64,000 nt of DNA, taken from contig NZ_CP009429.1 in NCBI RefSeq assembly GCF_001314325.1, positions 3,968,501 to 4,032,500 of the forward strand. The letters run 5' to 3'. A program made the translations under genes and the position numbers. Shown piece by piece: positions 8,106 through 16,639 of this stretch (the stretch's first letter is position 1; each line of letters opens with the position of its first letter). Source of the stretch: Sphingopyxis macrogoltabida (GTDB lineage Bacteria; Pseudomonadota; Alphaproteobacteria; Sphingomonadales; Sphingomonadaceae). The notes beneath the pieces were generated by a model. That model was not told the DNA's origin. It ran no database searches and worked only from the letters and a program-made list of their open reading frames with translations.

Positions 8106-9320
8106 CTAACCCAGCATCTGCGCGACATCGACCGGACGGCCGCCGCGGCGCAGTTCGATCGTGATGCGGCTGTCGTCCGACCCGGCGCGGCCGATCGGGG
8201 TGCCGGCGTCGACCGTATCGCCGACCCCGACCGACAGGCCGATCATCCCGGTGAGCAAGGTCGTCCAGCCGCCGCCATGGTCGATGATGACGATCTTGCC
8301 ATAGCCGCGATAGTCGCCCGCATAGCTCACATGGCCGGGGGCGGGCGCGACGACCTGCCCGCCCGGCTGCGCAGCAACGGTCAGCCCGCGCGAACGCACG
8401 CCGCTTTCATTGACCTCGCCAAGCCCCGCGACGATGCGTCCGACGACGGGCAGGCGATAGGCGCCCCGCGTCAGTTCGGGTTCGGCGGCGACGGGCGGTG
8501 CGGCATTCGGCGCCGCGCTGGCGGGGTTGCGAGGGCGCGGGACGGGGCCGGACAGTTCGGCAAGCTCGGCGCGCACCGCACCATCTTCTTCGAGTGCGTC
8601 CATCAATTCGACGATATCGCGCGCCTTTTCGCCGAGGCCGAGCGCGCGGTCGGCCTCGAGCCGGGCGCTGCTCATCAGGTCGCGCGACCGCAGCCGGCCT
8701 TCGTTCTCGAGCCGGGTCAGCGCGTCGCGGCGCGCCGCAAGCTGGGTCCGGCTCGCGCCAAGCGCCTGCAGCGCCACCGATTGCTGCCGCCGAATCGTGC
8801 GCAGCGCGCCAAGCTCGCGGCGGACGCCGGCGGTGCGGCGCTCGATCACCGGCATCACCGCGTCGAGCACCGCGCGGGCATGGACCATGTCGGTGAGTGA
8901 TCCAGGCTGCGCCAGCACGCTTACCGGAGGCTGGCGGCTCAATTGCTGGAGCGAAGCGGTGAGTTCGAGCAGCGGCTGCTGCTGCTCGGCGAGCCGCGCC
9001 TCCTGCGCGGCCAGCCGCCGCCGGACAAGCGCGACGCGCGCCTCGCCGGCGCTGATGTCGGCTTCGGCCGACTGGATGCGCGCGGCGAGCGCGGCGCTGC
9101 GCTTCTTCAGCCGGTCGGCTTCGCTGAGTGCCGCGGTCGCCTGTCGTTCCAGCGTCGCGCTCCGCGCCATCGCTTCGGCCGATTGCTGCTTGGCGGTCAG
9201 CAACTGCTCGCGTTCGCGCGCCGCGATCGCCTGCGGATCGAAGACGTCGCTTTGTGCCACGGCAAGCGCGCCGCCGCCAGCGGCGGCGAGGATCGCGAGC
9301 GCGGCAAAGGCGCGCCTCAC
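8106..9320 (-). CDS. EnvC-like murein hydrolase activator (degenerate M23 domain)
   Basis: Periplasmic protein of the EnvC type: signal peptide (RRAFAALAILAAAGGGALAVA), a long coiled coil (about 30-250) and a C-terminal LytM/M23 fold. The zinc ligands of active M23 peptidases appear lost: the first His of HxxxD is replaced (RSRGLTVAA), the YxH position reads LLTG, and the HxH motif reads RITIE. It should therefore activate amidases at the division site rather than cut murein itself, as E. coli EnvC does. The start is the GTG at 9320, with GAGGG about 7 bases before it, overlapping the rlmH stop as GTGA. It is 404 residues long. Confidence 0.88.
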   Translation of the reverse strand: MRRAFAALAILAAAGGGALAVAQSDVFDPQAIAAREREQLLTAKQQSAEAMARSATLERQATAALSEADRLKKRSAALAARIQSAEADISAGEARVALVRRRLAAQEARLAEQQQPLLELTASLQQLSRQPPVSVLAQPGSLTDMVHARAVLDAVMPVIERRTAGVRRELGALRTIRRQQSVALQALGASRTQLAARRDALTRLENEGRLRSRDLMSSARLEADRALGLGEKARDIVELMDALEEDGAVRAELAELSGPVPRPRNPASAAPNAAPPVAAEPELTRGAYRLPVVGRIVAGLGEVNESGVRSRGLTVAAQPGGQVVAPAPGHVSYAGDYRGYGKIVIIDHGGGWTTLLTGMIGLSVGVGDTVDAGTPIGRAGSDDSRITIELRRGGRPVDVAQMLG

Positions 9321-9745
9321 TGCCGGCCCTCGCGGTGATAGGGATGGCCCGCGACGATGCTCGTCGCACGCCACAATTGCTCGGCGAGCATCGCGCGCGC
9401 CATCAGATGCGGCCAGGTCGCGCGGCCGAAGGCGATGACCTTGTCGGCGCCTTCGCGCTCCTCTGGCGTAAAACCGTCGGCGGCGCCGAGGCAGAAGCGC
9501 GCCTCGCGCACCCCGCCGTCGCGCCATTTTTCGAGGAGCCGGGCAAATTCGAGCGACGACATCTGCTCGCCACCCTCGTCGAGCAATATGGTCCGGCTGT
9601 TGTCGGCGGGAAGCGGTATGCGCCCGCCGGTATCGGGAAGTTCGCTGATCTTCTGCGCCCAGGTCACGCGCTTCATATAGCGCTCGACCAGCTCGGCCTC
9701 GGGTGAGCGCCCGATGCGCCCGCGCGCGATGATGTGCAGCAACAT
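9317..9745 (-). CDS. rlmH: 23S rRNA (pseudouridine1915-N3)-methyltransferase
   Basis: SPOUT-class methyltransferase that methylates pseudouridine 1915 in helix 69 of 23S rRNA, on the assembled ribosome. Seen: the N-terminal strand MLLHIIARGRIG, the middle LLDEGGEQMSSLEFARLL, the cofactor-loop region FCLGAADGF, and the family end SIVAGHPYHRE. The start ATG at 9745 gives 142 residues; an upstream start at 9778 lies inside the inverted repeat that begins at 9771 and is less likely. It sits in a common rsfS-rlmH arrangement and overlaps the EnvC-like gene by four bases. Confidence 0.94.
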   Translation of the reverse strand: MLLHIIARGRIGRSPEAELVERYMKRVTWAQKISELPDTGGRIPLPADNSRTILLDEGGEQMSSLEFARLLEKWRDGGVREARFCLGAADGFTPEEREGADKVIAFGRATWPHLMARAMLAEQLWRATSIVAGHPYHREGRQ

Positions 9746-9770
9746 GACGTTTTCGTTCACCTTCGGTGAA

Positions 9771-9881
9771 AGCGGCACCAGCCCGCTCCCCCTCCGCCCG
9801 ATGACGACGCGTGGCGTCGGAGGGCCTCCCTGACGATAGTAGCCTATGGGAGGCCGGGAGGGGGAGCGGGCTGGTGCCGCT
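9771..9881. repeat. Large perfect inverted repeat between rsfS and rlmH
   Basis: Arms 9771-9795 and 9857-9881 are perfect reverse complements over 25 bases (AGCGGCACCAGCCCGCTCCC and five more). Inside are smaller nested stems: CGACGC/GCGTCG at 9805-9819 and GGCCTCCC/GGGAGGCC at 9823-9855. The loop near 9832-9845 (ACGATAGTAGCCTA) is almost the same as the loop of the palindrome at 31053-31134, so both belong to one repeat family. It lies 36 bases past the rsfS stop. Confidence 0.85.
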
Positions 9882-9916
9882 TCTGTTCGGGCGTTAGGCC
9901 GAACAGAACATAGACG

Positions 9917-10315
9917 TCAATTCGCTGCTGCAACCGGCGGCGCGTCGCCGAACGACCACATGCGTTCGAGGTTGTAGAAGCTACGCACCTCGGGACGGAA
10001 CAGATGGACGATGACGTCGCCCGCGTCGATCAGCACCCAATCGGCGTTGGGAAGTCCTTCGACGCGAACGCTGCGGCCCGCTTCCTGCTTGATCCGCTGC
10101 GCCAGCTTGTCGGCGATCGCCGAGACATGGCGCGTCGACCGGCCGCTCGCGATCACCATATGATCGGCGATGCTGCTCTTGCCGGCAAGCGGGATGGAGA
10201 TGGTCTCCTGGGCCTGGTCCTCGTCCAGCTGGTGGAGGATCAGCGCGTGGAGCGCGTCCACGCTATCATTGGCGGGTGCGGCGCCGGAGGCGGCCCCCTG
10301 GGTGGCGGAGATCAA
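9917..10315 (-). CDS. rsfS: Ribosome silencing factor
   Basis: RsfS binds uL14 on the large subunit and blocks subunit joining when nutrients are short. The family core is seen in DQAQETISIPLAGKSSIADH, IASGRSTRHVSAIADKL, NADWVLIDAGDVIVHLF and SFYNLERMWS. I chose the TTG at 10315: an AGGAAAGGA ribosome site lies 5 bases before it, and it overlaps the nadD stop as TTGA. An ATG at 10348 in frame would add 11 residues but has no ribosome site. The gene order nadD-rsfS-rlmH is widely conserved. Confidence 0.93.
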   Translation of the reverse strand: MISATQGAASGAAPANDSVDALHALILHQLDEDQAQETISIPLAGKSSIADHMVIASGRSTRHVSAIADKLAQRIKQEAGRSVRVEGLPNADWVLIDAGDVIVHLFRPEVRSFYNLERMWSFGDAPPVAAAN

Positions 10316-10965
10316 ATGCGTCCTTTCCTGATCGGTTCCACCAGCCATGAACGCGTCAGCGGGTCGCGCATCGCGCGGCCTTCATAGCGTTCGAACCAGC
10401 GGGGGTTGGCCTGCCGTATCGCAGTCGCGGATCGCACATCGGGCGAAAATCGCAAGAACACGAGGGCGGGCGGTCTCCAGTCTGTCCAATGCTTCTTCTG
10501 GTCTGCGGGCCGGACAAAGCGCCGCAGCCATCCCATCGCACGTCTTGCATGGGCGCGGTCATTATAGCCCGGACGCGCGACAACCGCAATCGGCATGAGT
10601 CGGGCAATTCCCCGCCAGTCGCGCCATTGGGGCAACTGGACCAGATTGTCGGCGCCCATGATCCAGATGAACCGCCGGTCGGGGTAGCGGCGCACCAGCT
10701 TCTTCAGCGTGTCGATGGTATAACGCGTGCCAAGCTCGGCCTCGATCGCGGTCGCGCGGATCGGCGCGCGGCGTGCCATGTGCTGCGCCGAGCCGAGCCG
10801 CGCGGGGAGCGACGCCATGCCGGCCTTGGGCTTCAGGGGATTGCCGGGCGACACCAGCCACCAAAGCTCGTCGAGATCGAGCGCATCGATCGCATTGAGG
10901 CTGATCGCGCGATGCCCGCCATGCGCGGGATTGAAGCTGCCGCCGAGGAGGCCGGTGGTGATCAC
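10312..10965 (-). CDS. nadD: Nicotinate-nucleotide adenylyltransferase
   Basis: Joins nicotinate mononucleotide and ATP to give deamido-NAD in NAD synthesis. The nucleotidyltransferase motif GGSFNPAHGGHR (8-19) replaces the textbook GSFDPxHxGH with an Asn. WWLVSPGNPLK, the RYTIDTL region and IMGADNLVQLPQW, and the second nucleotide motif SATAIR, are all in place. The length, 217 residues, is normal. It overlaps rsfS by four bases. On the other side, a short spacer separates it from an unknown gene that breaks the usual proA-nadD pairing. Confidence 0.94.
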   Translation of the reverse strand: MITTGLLGGSFNPAHGGHRAISLNAIDALDLDELWWLVSPGNPLKPKAGMASLPARLGSAQHMARRAPIRATAIEAELGTRYTIDTLKKLVRRYPDRRFIWIMGADNLVQLPQWRDWRGIARLMPIAVVARPGYNDRAHARRAMGWLRRFVRPADQKKHWTDWRPPALVFLRFSPDVRSATAIRQANPRWFERYEGRAMRDPLTRSWLVEPIRKGRI

Positions 10966-11002
10966 AGGCTTTTTTTCCGGCCGCCACGCTCGTGGAGAAA
11001 GC

Positions 11003-11662
11003 TCAAGGCTTGATCACCCGCGGCATCGTAAAACATGATCGCCCCGACTCTTTCGCGCGCCGAAGCATAAGGCCGCGCGACACCATAACTTCGCGATAGC
11101 TCTTGTAATATTTGTCCCTCAAACGGTCCGATATCCGCGCTTCGCACCAACCGGCGAAAGGCGTCGCCGAGAGGCAGGCATTGAACAGCATGAGCTCGCT
11201 CGTCGAAAAGTTCCTCGAAAGAAGCTGATGTTGTGAAATCTGAGAGGCTGCACGCTCGGCAAGCATTTCGTGTTTGGCAAAGATCTTGTCGAATTCAACC
11301 CAACGCTGGCTTCCCTCGGGCGATTGCGCGGGGGGCGTATCGCTCGGGCGAAATGCCGACGCATCGACAACAAAGCAGTTCGGCTCATGCGCCCGTGAGC
11401 TTATCATCGGCGCTTGCGCATCGGTCCTGATGTCGGAATAACCGATGGTCTGGGCAAGACGCTCTGCCAAGATCCACTGGGCTTCTTCCTTCTTCTCACC
11501 GTCGTTGGCGCGCAGCAGCATCACCGTGTCGCGGACGATCAACCAGAGGAAGGGCGTGGCGGCGATCACGGCGGCCAGTACAGACCAGCAAAGCCATTTC
11601 CTGACTTGCGGTCGTGCGGCGGCCGTCAAAGCCGGACCTGTCCCGTACCGCGCACCAGCCAT
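11003..11662 (-). CDS. Hypothetical single-TM protein between proA and nadD
   Basis: A 219-residue protein I do not recognise. One hydrophobic segment near residues 24-46 ([20 protein letters not shown]) follows a short basic start, so it is probably anchored in the inner membrane with a periplasmic domain. Three or four Cys in the rest could form disulfides. The base composition is clearly less GC-rich than the neighbours and codons such as ATA, TTA and AGA-like rare ones are more frequent, a sign of recent arrival. The first 37 bases overlap the end of proA, so an internal start is possible. No catalytic motif is visible. Confidence 0.6.
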   Translation of the reverse strand: MAGARYGTGPALTAAARPQVRKWLCWSVLAAVIAATPFLWLIVRDTVMLLRANDGEKKEEAQWILAERLAQTIGYSDIRTDAQAPMISSRAHEPNCFVVDASAFRPSDTPPAQSPEGSQRWVEFDKIFAKHEMLAERAASQISQHQLLSRNFSTSELMLFNACLSATPFAGWCEARISDRLRDKYYKSYREVMVSRGLMLRRAKESGRSCFTMPRVIKP

Positions 11663-12909
11663 TTATAGGTGGTGAGCCCTTCCAGCGCGACCGGGCCACG
11701 CGCGTGGAGGCGGCCGGTGGCGATGCCGATCTCCGCGCCTAGGCCGAACTCGCCGCCATCGGCGAACTGTGTCGAGGCATTGTGCATGACGATCGCGCTG
11801 TCGACTTCGGCGAGGAAGCGTTCGGCCGTCGCGGCGTCTTCGGTGACGATCGCGTCGGTGTGGCGGCTCGAATGCGCGTCGATATGGGCAAGCGCGCCGG
11901 CGAAGCCGTCGACCTGCCCGATCGAGACGATCGCGTCGAGATATTCGCAGTCCCAGTCGCCCGCCGTCGCGGGTTCGACATGCGGGCTGAGCGCCGCGAT
12001 GGCCTTGTCGCCGCGCACTTCGCAGCCCGCCGCAATCAGCGCATCGACGATCGCGAGCGGCGCCGAATAGGCGCGGTCGATCAGGATCGTCTCGGTCGCG
12101 CCGCAGATGCCGGTGCGGCGCATCTTGGCGTTGACGGCGAGTTCCACCGCCTTCGCGGGATCGGCCGCGGCGTCGATATAGAGATGGTTGATCCCGTCGA
12201 GATGCGCGAGCACCGGCACGCGCGCCTCGTCCTGGACGCGCGCGACAAGGCCCTTGCCGCCGCGCGGGATGATGATGTCGACCAGCCCCTGCGCGCGAAG
12301 CAGCGCGCCGACGGCGGCGCGATCCTGCGTCGGGACGAGCTGCACCGCATCGGCGGGCAGGCCCGCTTCTTCTAGGCCCGCGACGAAAGCGGCGTGGATC
12401 GCGCGGTTCGAATGGACTGCTTCGCTGCCGCCGCGCAGGATCACCGCATTGCCCGACATCAGGCCAAGCGCCGCGGCGTCGGCGGTGACGTTGGGGCGGC
12501 TTTCATAGATGATGCCGACGACGCCCAGCGGCACGCGGACGCGGCTCAGCTCCATGCCGTTCGGTCGCACGCTGCGCTCGATTTCGGCGCCGACCGGATC
12601 GGGCAGCGCCGCGACCGCTTCCACCGCATCGGCGATGCCCGCCAGCCGGCCTTCGTCGAGCCGCAGCCGGTCGAGCAGCGCGGCGGTGAGGCCGGCGGTC
12701 TTTCCCGCCGCCATGTCGCGCGCGTTGGCTTCCAATATCACCGCCGCCTGCGCCCGGAGCTGATGCGCAGCGGCGTGCAGCGCCGCAGCCTTGTCGGCAG
12801 TCGGCGCGACGCCAAGCCGTTTCGCGGCGGCGCGCGCGCGCGCGCCCATCTCGGCGATCAGCGTGGCGGCATCGGCCAGCGGCGGCAGGGTCAGGGCTTC
12901 GGCGTTCAT
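11626..12909 (-). CDS. proA: Gamma-glutamyl phosphate reductase
   Basis: Second enzyme of proline synthesis: NADPH-dependent reduction of glutamyl-5-phosphate to the semialdehyde. It is an aldehyde-dehydrogenase fold of 427 residues with the family stretches [19 protein letters not shown] (about 124-142), the catalytic C269 in [10 protein letters not shown], and [15 protein letters not shown] near the end. No proB is next to it, so glutamate 5-kinase must be coded elsewhere. It faces a DUF3667 gene divergently, 76 bases away. The unknown gene at 11003 follows with an overlap. Confidence 0.95.
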   Translation of the reverse strand: MNAEALTLPPLADAATLIAEMGARARAAAKRLGVAPTADKAAALHAAAHQLRAQAAVILEANARDMAAGKTAGLTAALLDRLRLDEGRLAGIADAVEAVAALPDPVGAEIERSVRPNGMELSRVRVPLGVVGIIYESRPNVTADAAALGLMSGNAVILRGGSEAVHSNRAIHAAFVAGLEEAGLPADAVQLVPTQDRAAVGALLRAQGLVDIIIPRGGKGLVARVQDEARVPVLAHLDGINHLYIDAAADPAKAVELAVNAKMRRTGICGATETILIDRAYSAPLAIVDALIAAGCEVRGDKAIAALSPHVEPATAGDWDCEYLDAIVSIGQVDGFAGALAHIDAHSSRHTDAIVTEDAATAERFLAEVDSAIVMHNASTQFADGGEFGLGAEIGIATGRLHARGPVALEGLTTYKWLVRGTGQVRL

Positions 12910-12985
12910 CGCGCCGCCCTATCACGCTTTGCGGCGGCGGTGAAAGTCCCGTTGCGCCATCGGCGCGCGCTGCTACCTAGGGACG

Positions 12986-14119
12986 ATGAGCGGGGATATC
13001 GAGGCAATCGGCGCGGCGGTGACCGCGGGGCTGGCGGGACATGCGGTCGAACCGCGCCATGGCGGCGACGCGGCGCATGGCGGCGCGCGCTGCCTCAACT
13101 GCGGAACCAGCCTCGCCGGTTCGCACTGCCATCATTGCGGGCAAAAGGCCGACATTCATCGCAGCTTCGGCGCGATCGGCCACGACCTTGTCCACGCGAT
13201 CTTCCATTTCGAGGGCAAGATCTGGAACACGCTGCCGCTGCTCGTCTGGCGGCCGGGCGACCTGACGCGGCGCTATATCCATGGCGAGCGTGCGCGCTTC
13301 ATCTCGCCGCTGGCGCTGTTCCTGTTCGCGGTGTTCCTGACCTATGCCGTGCTGGCGATGGTCGGCAGCGGCGGGGGCGTCGGCGAGGAACTCAGCAAGG
13401 CCGCCGCCGAGCAGACGCGCACCGCGGCGATCAAGGACAGCATGCAGCAGGAGGTCGACCGGATCGACGCCGAACTGGCGAAACCGGGGCTCGCCGCTGG
13501 CTCCCGGCGCGAACTGGAGACCGAACGCGACGTGCTGCAGAAGAGCGCCGATTATCTCGGCGTCGCGCGCAGCCGCAGCAAGACCGAACGCGCCGCCGAT
13601 CGCGCCGCCGGCCCGCCGGTCCTCGACGATCCCGCGGCGCAGATAAAGACCAGCGCCGATTTCATCTCGCAGAACAAATATGACACCGGGGTGGCGTTCA
13701 TCGACCACGGCCTCGCGAAGGCGTTCGCGAACCCCGCGCTCGTCCTCTACAAACTCCAGGCCAACGCCTATAAATTCGCCTGGGCGCTGATCCCGCTATC
13801 GCTGCCCTTCATGTGGCTGCTCTATCCGTTCAGCCGCCGCTTCCACACCTATGACCATTTCGTCTTCGTCACCTATTCGATCTCGTTCATGCTGCTGCTC
13901 TTCGTCGTCGTGCGGCTGTTCAATCTGACACTGCTTGGCGAAATCGCGACCTTCTGCGCGATGCTTTACGCGCCGTTTCACATGTACCGGCAAATCCGCG
14001 GCGCCTATCGCGCGTCGTGGTTCGGGGCGCTGGCGCGCACGACATTATTGCTGTTCTTCAGCCTGTTCGCGGTGATCACCTTCATGCTGCTCCTGCTGGC
14101 GCTGGGGGTGATGGGATAG
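12986..14119 (+). CDS. DUF3667-family membrane protein with zinc-ribbon start
   Basis: A 377-residue protein matching the DUF3667 pattern: an N-terminal zinc ribbon CLNCGTSLAGSHCHHCGQK (C-x2-C-x9-C-x2-C, about 37-55), a stretch KIWNTLPLLVWRPGDLTRRY and GERARFISPLALFLF, then TM helices. Hydrophobic segments lie near 108-128, 250-270, 285-312 and 345-372. A charged, probably coiled region (about 130-215) lies between the first and second. The function of the family is unknown. It is read rightward, divergent from proA, and followed 66 bases later by the phoD-like gene. Confidence 0.85.
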   Translation: MSGDIEAIGAAVTAGLAGHAVEPRHGGDAAHGGARCLNCGTSLAGSHCHHCGQKADIHRSFGAIGHDLVHAIFHFEGKIWNTLPLLVWRPGDLTRRYIHGERARFISPLALFLFAVFLTYAVLAMVGSGGGVGEELSKAAAEQTRTAAIKDSMQQEVDRIDAELAKPGLAAGSRRELETERDVLQKSADYLGVARSRSKTERAADRAAGPPVLDDPAAQIKTSADFISQNKYDTGVAFIDHGLAKAFANPALVLYKLQANAYKFAWALIPLSLPFMWLLYPFSRRFHTYDHFVFVTYSISFMLLLFVVVRLFNLTLLGEIATFCAMLYAPFHMYRQIRGAYRASWFGALARTTLLLFFSLFAVITFMLLLLALGVMG

Positions 14120-14185
14120 ACGGCGAGACGTAACAAAAGGCGGGCAGGACCAGACAGGCCCGCAAATCCGCAAAGGAGAGAGGCG

Positions 14186-15817
14186 ATGCATCGGCTGTGG
14201 GGCGAGATGGACAGGCGCCTGCTGATCAAGCTCGGTACCGCGGGGCTTGCGGCGCTGACCTTGCCCGGCGCGGCCAAGGCGGCGATGGCGGAAGGTTTTA
14301 CCCACGGCGTCGCGAGCGGTGAGCCGGGGCCTTATTCGGTGCTGCTGTGGACGCGCTATGCCGCGGCGAACGACACCGCGCTGACCGCCGAGCTTTCCGA
14401 AAGCGCCGATTTCGCGCGCATCGCGGGCGGCGGCACGGTGACGGCGGCCGGCGCGCGCGATCATACCGCCAGACTGCTCGTCGACGGGCTCGAACCCGGG
14501 CGCTGGTATTTCTATCGCTTCATCGCTCCCGACGGGACGACATCGCCGACCGGGCGGACGCGGACGCTGCCTGCGGGACCAGCGAGTGCCTTCACCCTCG
14601 CGCTCTTCTCCTGCGCCAACATGCCCTTCGGCTGGTTCAACGCCTATGCCCATGCCGCCGCCCGAAACGACATCGACCTCGTCGCGCATGTCGGCGACTA
14701 TCTCTACGAATATCGGGTCGGCGACTATCCGTCGCTGCGGGATGCGGTGCCGGGCCGCGAGGTGCAGCCCTCGCACGAACTGATCGCGCTCGCCGATTAT
14801 CGCCTCCGCTATGCCGCCTATCGCAGCGATCCCGACCTGCAACGGCTGCACCAGTTGTTCCCGATGATCGCGCAATGGGACGATCATGAATTCGCCAACG
14901 ACACATGGAAGGGCGGCGCCGAGAACCACAACGAGGGCGAAGGCGAATGGCGCGCCCGCGAAGCGGCGGCCGAGCGGGCCTATCGCGAATGGATGCCGGT
15001 CGCCGACACGCGCTGGCGCCACTATCAGGTCGGCGACCTCGCGACGATCTTCCTTCCCGAAACGCGGATCACCGCGCGCGACAAGCCGTTCGAGATCGAG
15101 GAGATCGTTGCGGGCGGCGGCGACGCGGCGGCAAAGCTCAAGCGCTTTGCCGAAACCGCCTATCGCGATCCGGCGCGCCAGTTGCTCGGCGGCGATCAGG
15201 AAAAATGGCTGTTCGACGGCTTTGCGGCGTCGGTGAAGGCCGACACGCGCTGGCAGGTCTGCGCGCAGCAGATCGTCATGGGCAGCCTGTTCACGCCGCC
15301 CGAATCGGCGGGCTGGTTCGGCGCCAATCCGCCCGACATCGTCCGCCGCCGCGTCGCCGCGGCACAGCTCGCGGCGAAGGTCGGGCTGCCGCTCAACCTC
15401 GATGCATGGGACGGCTATCCGGCGGCGCGCGATCGCCTGCTCGCGGCAGCACAGGCGGCCGACGCCGATCTCGTCACGCTTGCGGGTGACAGTCACAATG
15501 CCTGGGCCTTCGACCTGTCGCACGACGGACGCCCCGCCGGGATCGAGGTCGGCGGCCACAGCGTCAGTTCGCCGGGGTTCGAAGCCTATACGCCGGAGAT
15601 TCCCGACGCGACGCGCGTATCGGCGCTCCGCGCCTCGTCGCCGCAGCTCAAATGGGCCAATACGCAGGACCGCGGCTATGTCTCGGTCGCGCTGACGCGC
15701 GATCGGGTCACCGCGAACTGGCACAATATGACGGACATTCGCACCCGCAATCCGGCGCTTTCGGGGACGCACAGCATGACGGCCGAACGCGGGCGGCGAG
15801 CGTATAGCACCACTTGA
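14186..15817 (+). CDS. PhoD-type alkaline phosphatase / phosphodiesterase
   Basis: Secreted metallophosphoesterase of the PhoD family, releasing phosphate from organic phosphates outside the cytoplasm. A twin-arginine-like leader MDRRLLIKLGTAGLAALTLP (starting at residue 8) precedes the PhoD N-terminal domain (FTHGVASGEPGPYSVLLWTR). The metal-site motifs follow: LFSCANMPFGWFNAY, HVGDYLYEY, MIAQWDDHEFAND and TLAGDSHNAWAF. The 543-residue length is normal. AAGGAGAG lies before the start. No pho box was recognised upstream. Its stop codon overlaps the promoter of the following arsR gene. Confidence 0.92.
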   Translation: MHRLWGEMDRRLLIKLGTAGLAALTLPGAAKAAMAEGFTHGVASGEPGPYSVLLWTRYAAANDTALTAELSESADFARIAGGGTVTAAGARDHTARLLVDGLEPGRWYFYRFIAPDGTTSPTGRTRTLPAGPASAFTLALFSCANMPFGWFNAYAHAAARNDIDLVAHVGDYLYEYRVGDYPSLRDAVPGREVQPSHELIALADYRLRYAAYRSDPDLQRLHQLFPMIAQWDDHEFANDTWKGGAENHNEGEGEWRAREAAAERAYREWMPVADTRWRHYQVGDLATIFLPETRITARDKPFEIEEIVAGGGDAAAKLKRFAETAYRDPARQLLGGDQEKWLFDGFAASVKADTRWQVCAQQIVMGSLFTPPESAGWFGANPPDIVRRRVAAAQLAAKVGLPLNLDAWDGYPAARDRLLAAAQAADADLVTLAGDSHNAWAFDLSHDGRPAGIEVGGHSVSSPGFEAYTPEIPDATRVSALRASSPQLKWANTQDRGYVSVALTRDRVTANWHNMTDIRTRNPALSGTHSMTAERGRRAYSTT

Positions 15818-15843
15818 CTCATTCATAACCCAATGGTTATGAG
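15815..15843 (+). promoter_or_regulatory. Predicted promoter of the ArsR-SRPBCC-DUF1801 operon
   Basis: TTGACT (15815-15820) and TATGAG (15838-15843) are separated by exactly 17 bases. The -35 box overlaps the stop of the phosphatase gene. A start near 15850 would leave a very short or absent leader before the regulator's ATG at 15868. The -10 box lies in the first operator palindrome. Confidence 0.65.
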
Positions 15844-15866
15844 AAATCCATAACCAGAAAGTTATG
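15824..15866. promoter_or_regulatory. Twin palindromic operators of the ArsR-type regulator
   Basis: Two copies of one palindrome: CATAACC-CAAT-GGTTATG (15824-15841) and CATAAC-cagaaa-GTTATG (15849-15866). Their centres are 25 bases apart, about two and a half helix turns. The first covers the -10 box and the second runs up to the start codon, so bound repressor would block transcription. Autoregulation by the ArsR protein coded two bases later is the natural reading. Confidence 0.75.
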
Positions 15867-15867
15867 A

Positions 15868-16197
15868 ATGCCGATGACCGCATCCCCCGACCTGCTGTTC
15901 CGGGCGCTCGCCGATCCGACGCGGCGGGCGCTCTTCGAACGGCTTTGCCTCGACGGCGAACAGACCGTCGGAACGCTCACCGCCGGGGCCGGCATTTCGC
16001 AGCCGGCGGTGTCCAAACATCTCGGCGTGCTGCGGCAGGCGGGGCTCGTCGTCGACCGCCACGAAGGGCGCCAGACCCACTATCGCGCGCAGCAGCGTGC
16101 GCTTGCGCCGCTGGTCGACTGGACCGGCCGGATGGCGCCGTTCTGGGAGGCGCGCTTCGACGATCTCGAAGATTTTCTGAAAAGGATGGATCAATGA
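15868..16197 (+). CDS. ArsR-family transcriptional regulator
   Basis: A 109-residue winged-helix repressor. The HTH runs through LFRALADPTRRALFERL, GEQTVGTLTAGAGISQPAVSKHLGVL and the wing LVVDRHEGRQTHYRAQ. No metal-binding Cys pair is seen, so it is of the metal-free type often linked to SRPBCC (AHSA1) genes. Its ATG at 15868 lies beside the second operator; an ATG six bases on (MTASPD) is an alternative. Its stop overlaps the start of the SRPBCC gene (ATGA), making a coupled operon with two DUF1801 genes. Confidence 0.92.
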   Translation: MPMTASPDLLFRALADPTRRALFERLCLDGEQTVGTLTAGAGISQPAVSKHLGVLRQAGLVVDRHEGRQTHYRAQQRALAPLVDWTGRMAPFWEARFDDLEDFLKRMDQ

Positions 16198-16616
16198 CGG
16201 CGATCGAACTGCGCAGCGTGACCGTCGAGCGCGACATTCCGCATCCGCCCGAAAAGATCTGGCGGGCGCTGACGACGCAGCATCTGATCGAGGAATGGCT
16301 GATGAAGAACGACTTCGGGCTCGACCTCGGCCACCGGTTCCAGTTCTGCGGCGACTGGGGCCATGTCGATTGCGAGATCCTCGATGTCGATCCGGGCCGC
16401 AGCCTGTCCTACACTTGGAATTATGCGCACGACGATCCGGCCTATCGCCTCGACAGCAAAGTGACCTTCACGCTCGAACCGAGCGGATCGGGCACGTTGC
16501 TGCGCATGGAACAGGTCGGCTTCCGCCCCGATCAGAAACAGGCGTTCGGCGGCGCCAAGAGCGGCTGGCGCATCCATCTCGAAAATCTCGAGAAGCTCGT
16601 CGCCGGGCTCGATTGA
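16194..16616 (+). CDS. SRPBCC (AHSA1-type) ligand-binding domain protein
   Basis: A 140-residue START-like protein. The family pattern is seen in VERDIPHPPEKIWRALTTQHLIEEW (shortened: IPHPPEKIWRALT), then WGHVDCEILDVDPGRSLSYTW, TFTLEPSGSGTLLRM and the C-terminal helix WRIHLENLEKLVAGL. Such proteins have a deep hydrophobic cavity for an unknown small ligand. The start is the ATG overlapping the arsR stop, so production is coupled to the repressor. Pairing with ArsR is very common, which suggests sensing or clearing a hydrophobic compound; the ligand is unknown. Confidence 0.9.
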   Translation: MTAIELRSVTVERDIPHPPEKIWRALTTQHLIEEWLMKNDFGLDLGHRFQFCGDWGHVDCEILDVDPGRSLSYTWNYAHDDPAYRLDSKVTFTLEPSGSGTLLRMEQVGFRPDQKQAFGGAKSGWRIHLENLEKLVAGLD

Positions 16617-16639
16617 AGATTGGCGAAGGAGAAGAAGCG

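Noticed and set aside
14045..15883. A 612-codon open frame opposite the PhoD-type gene
   Set aside because: It covers the phosphatase and its promoter region and shows no domain; the plus-strand gene has metal-site motifs and a Tat-like leader.
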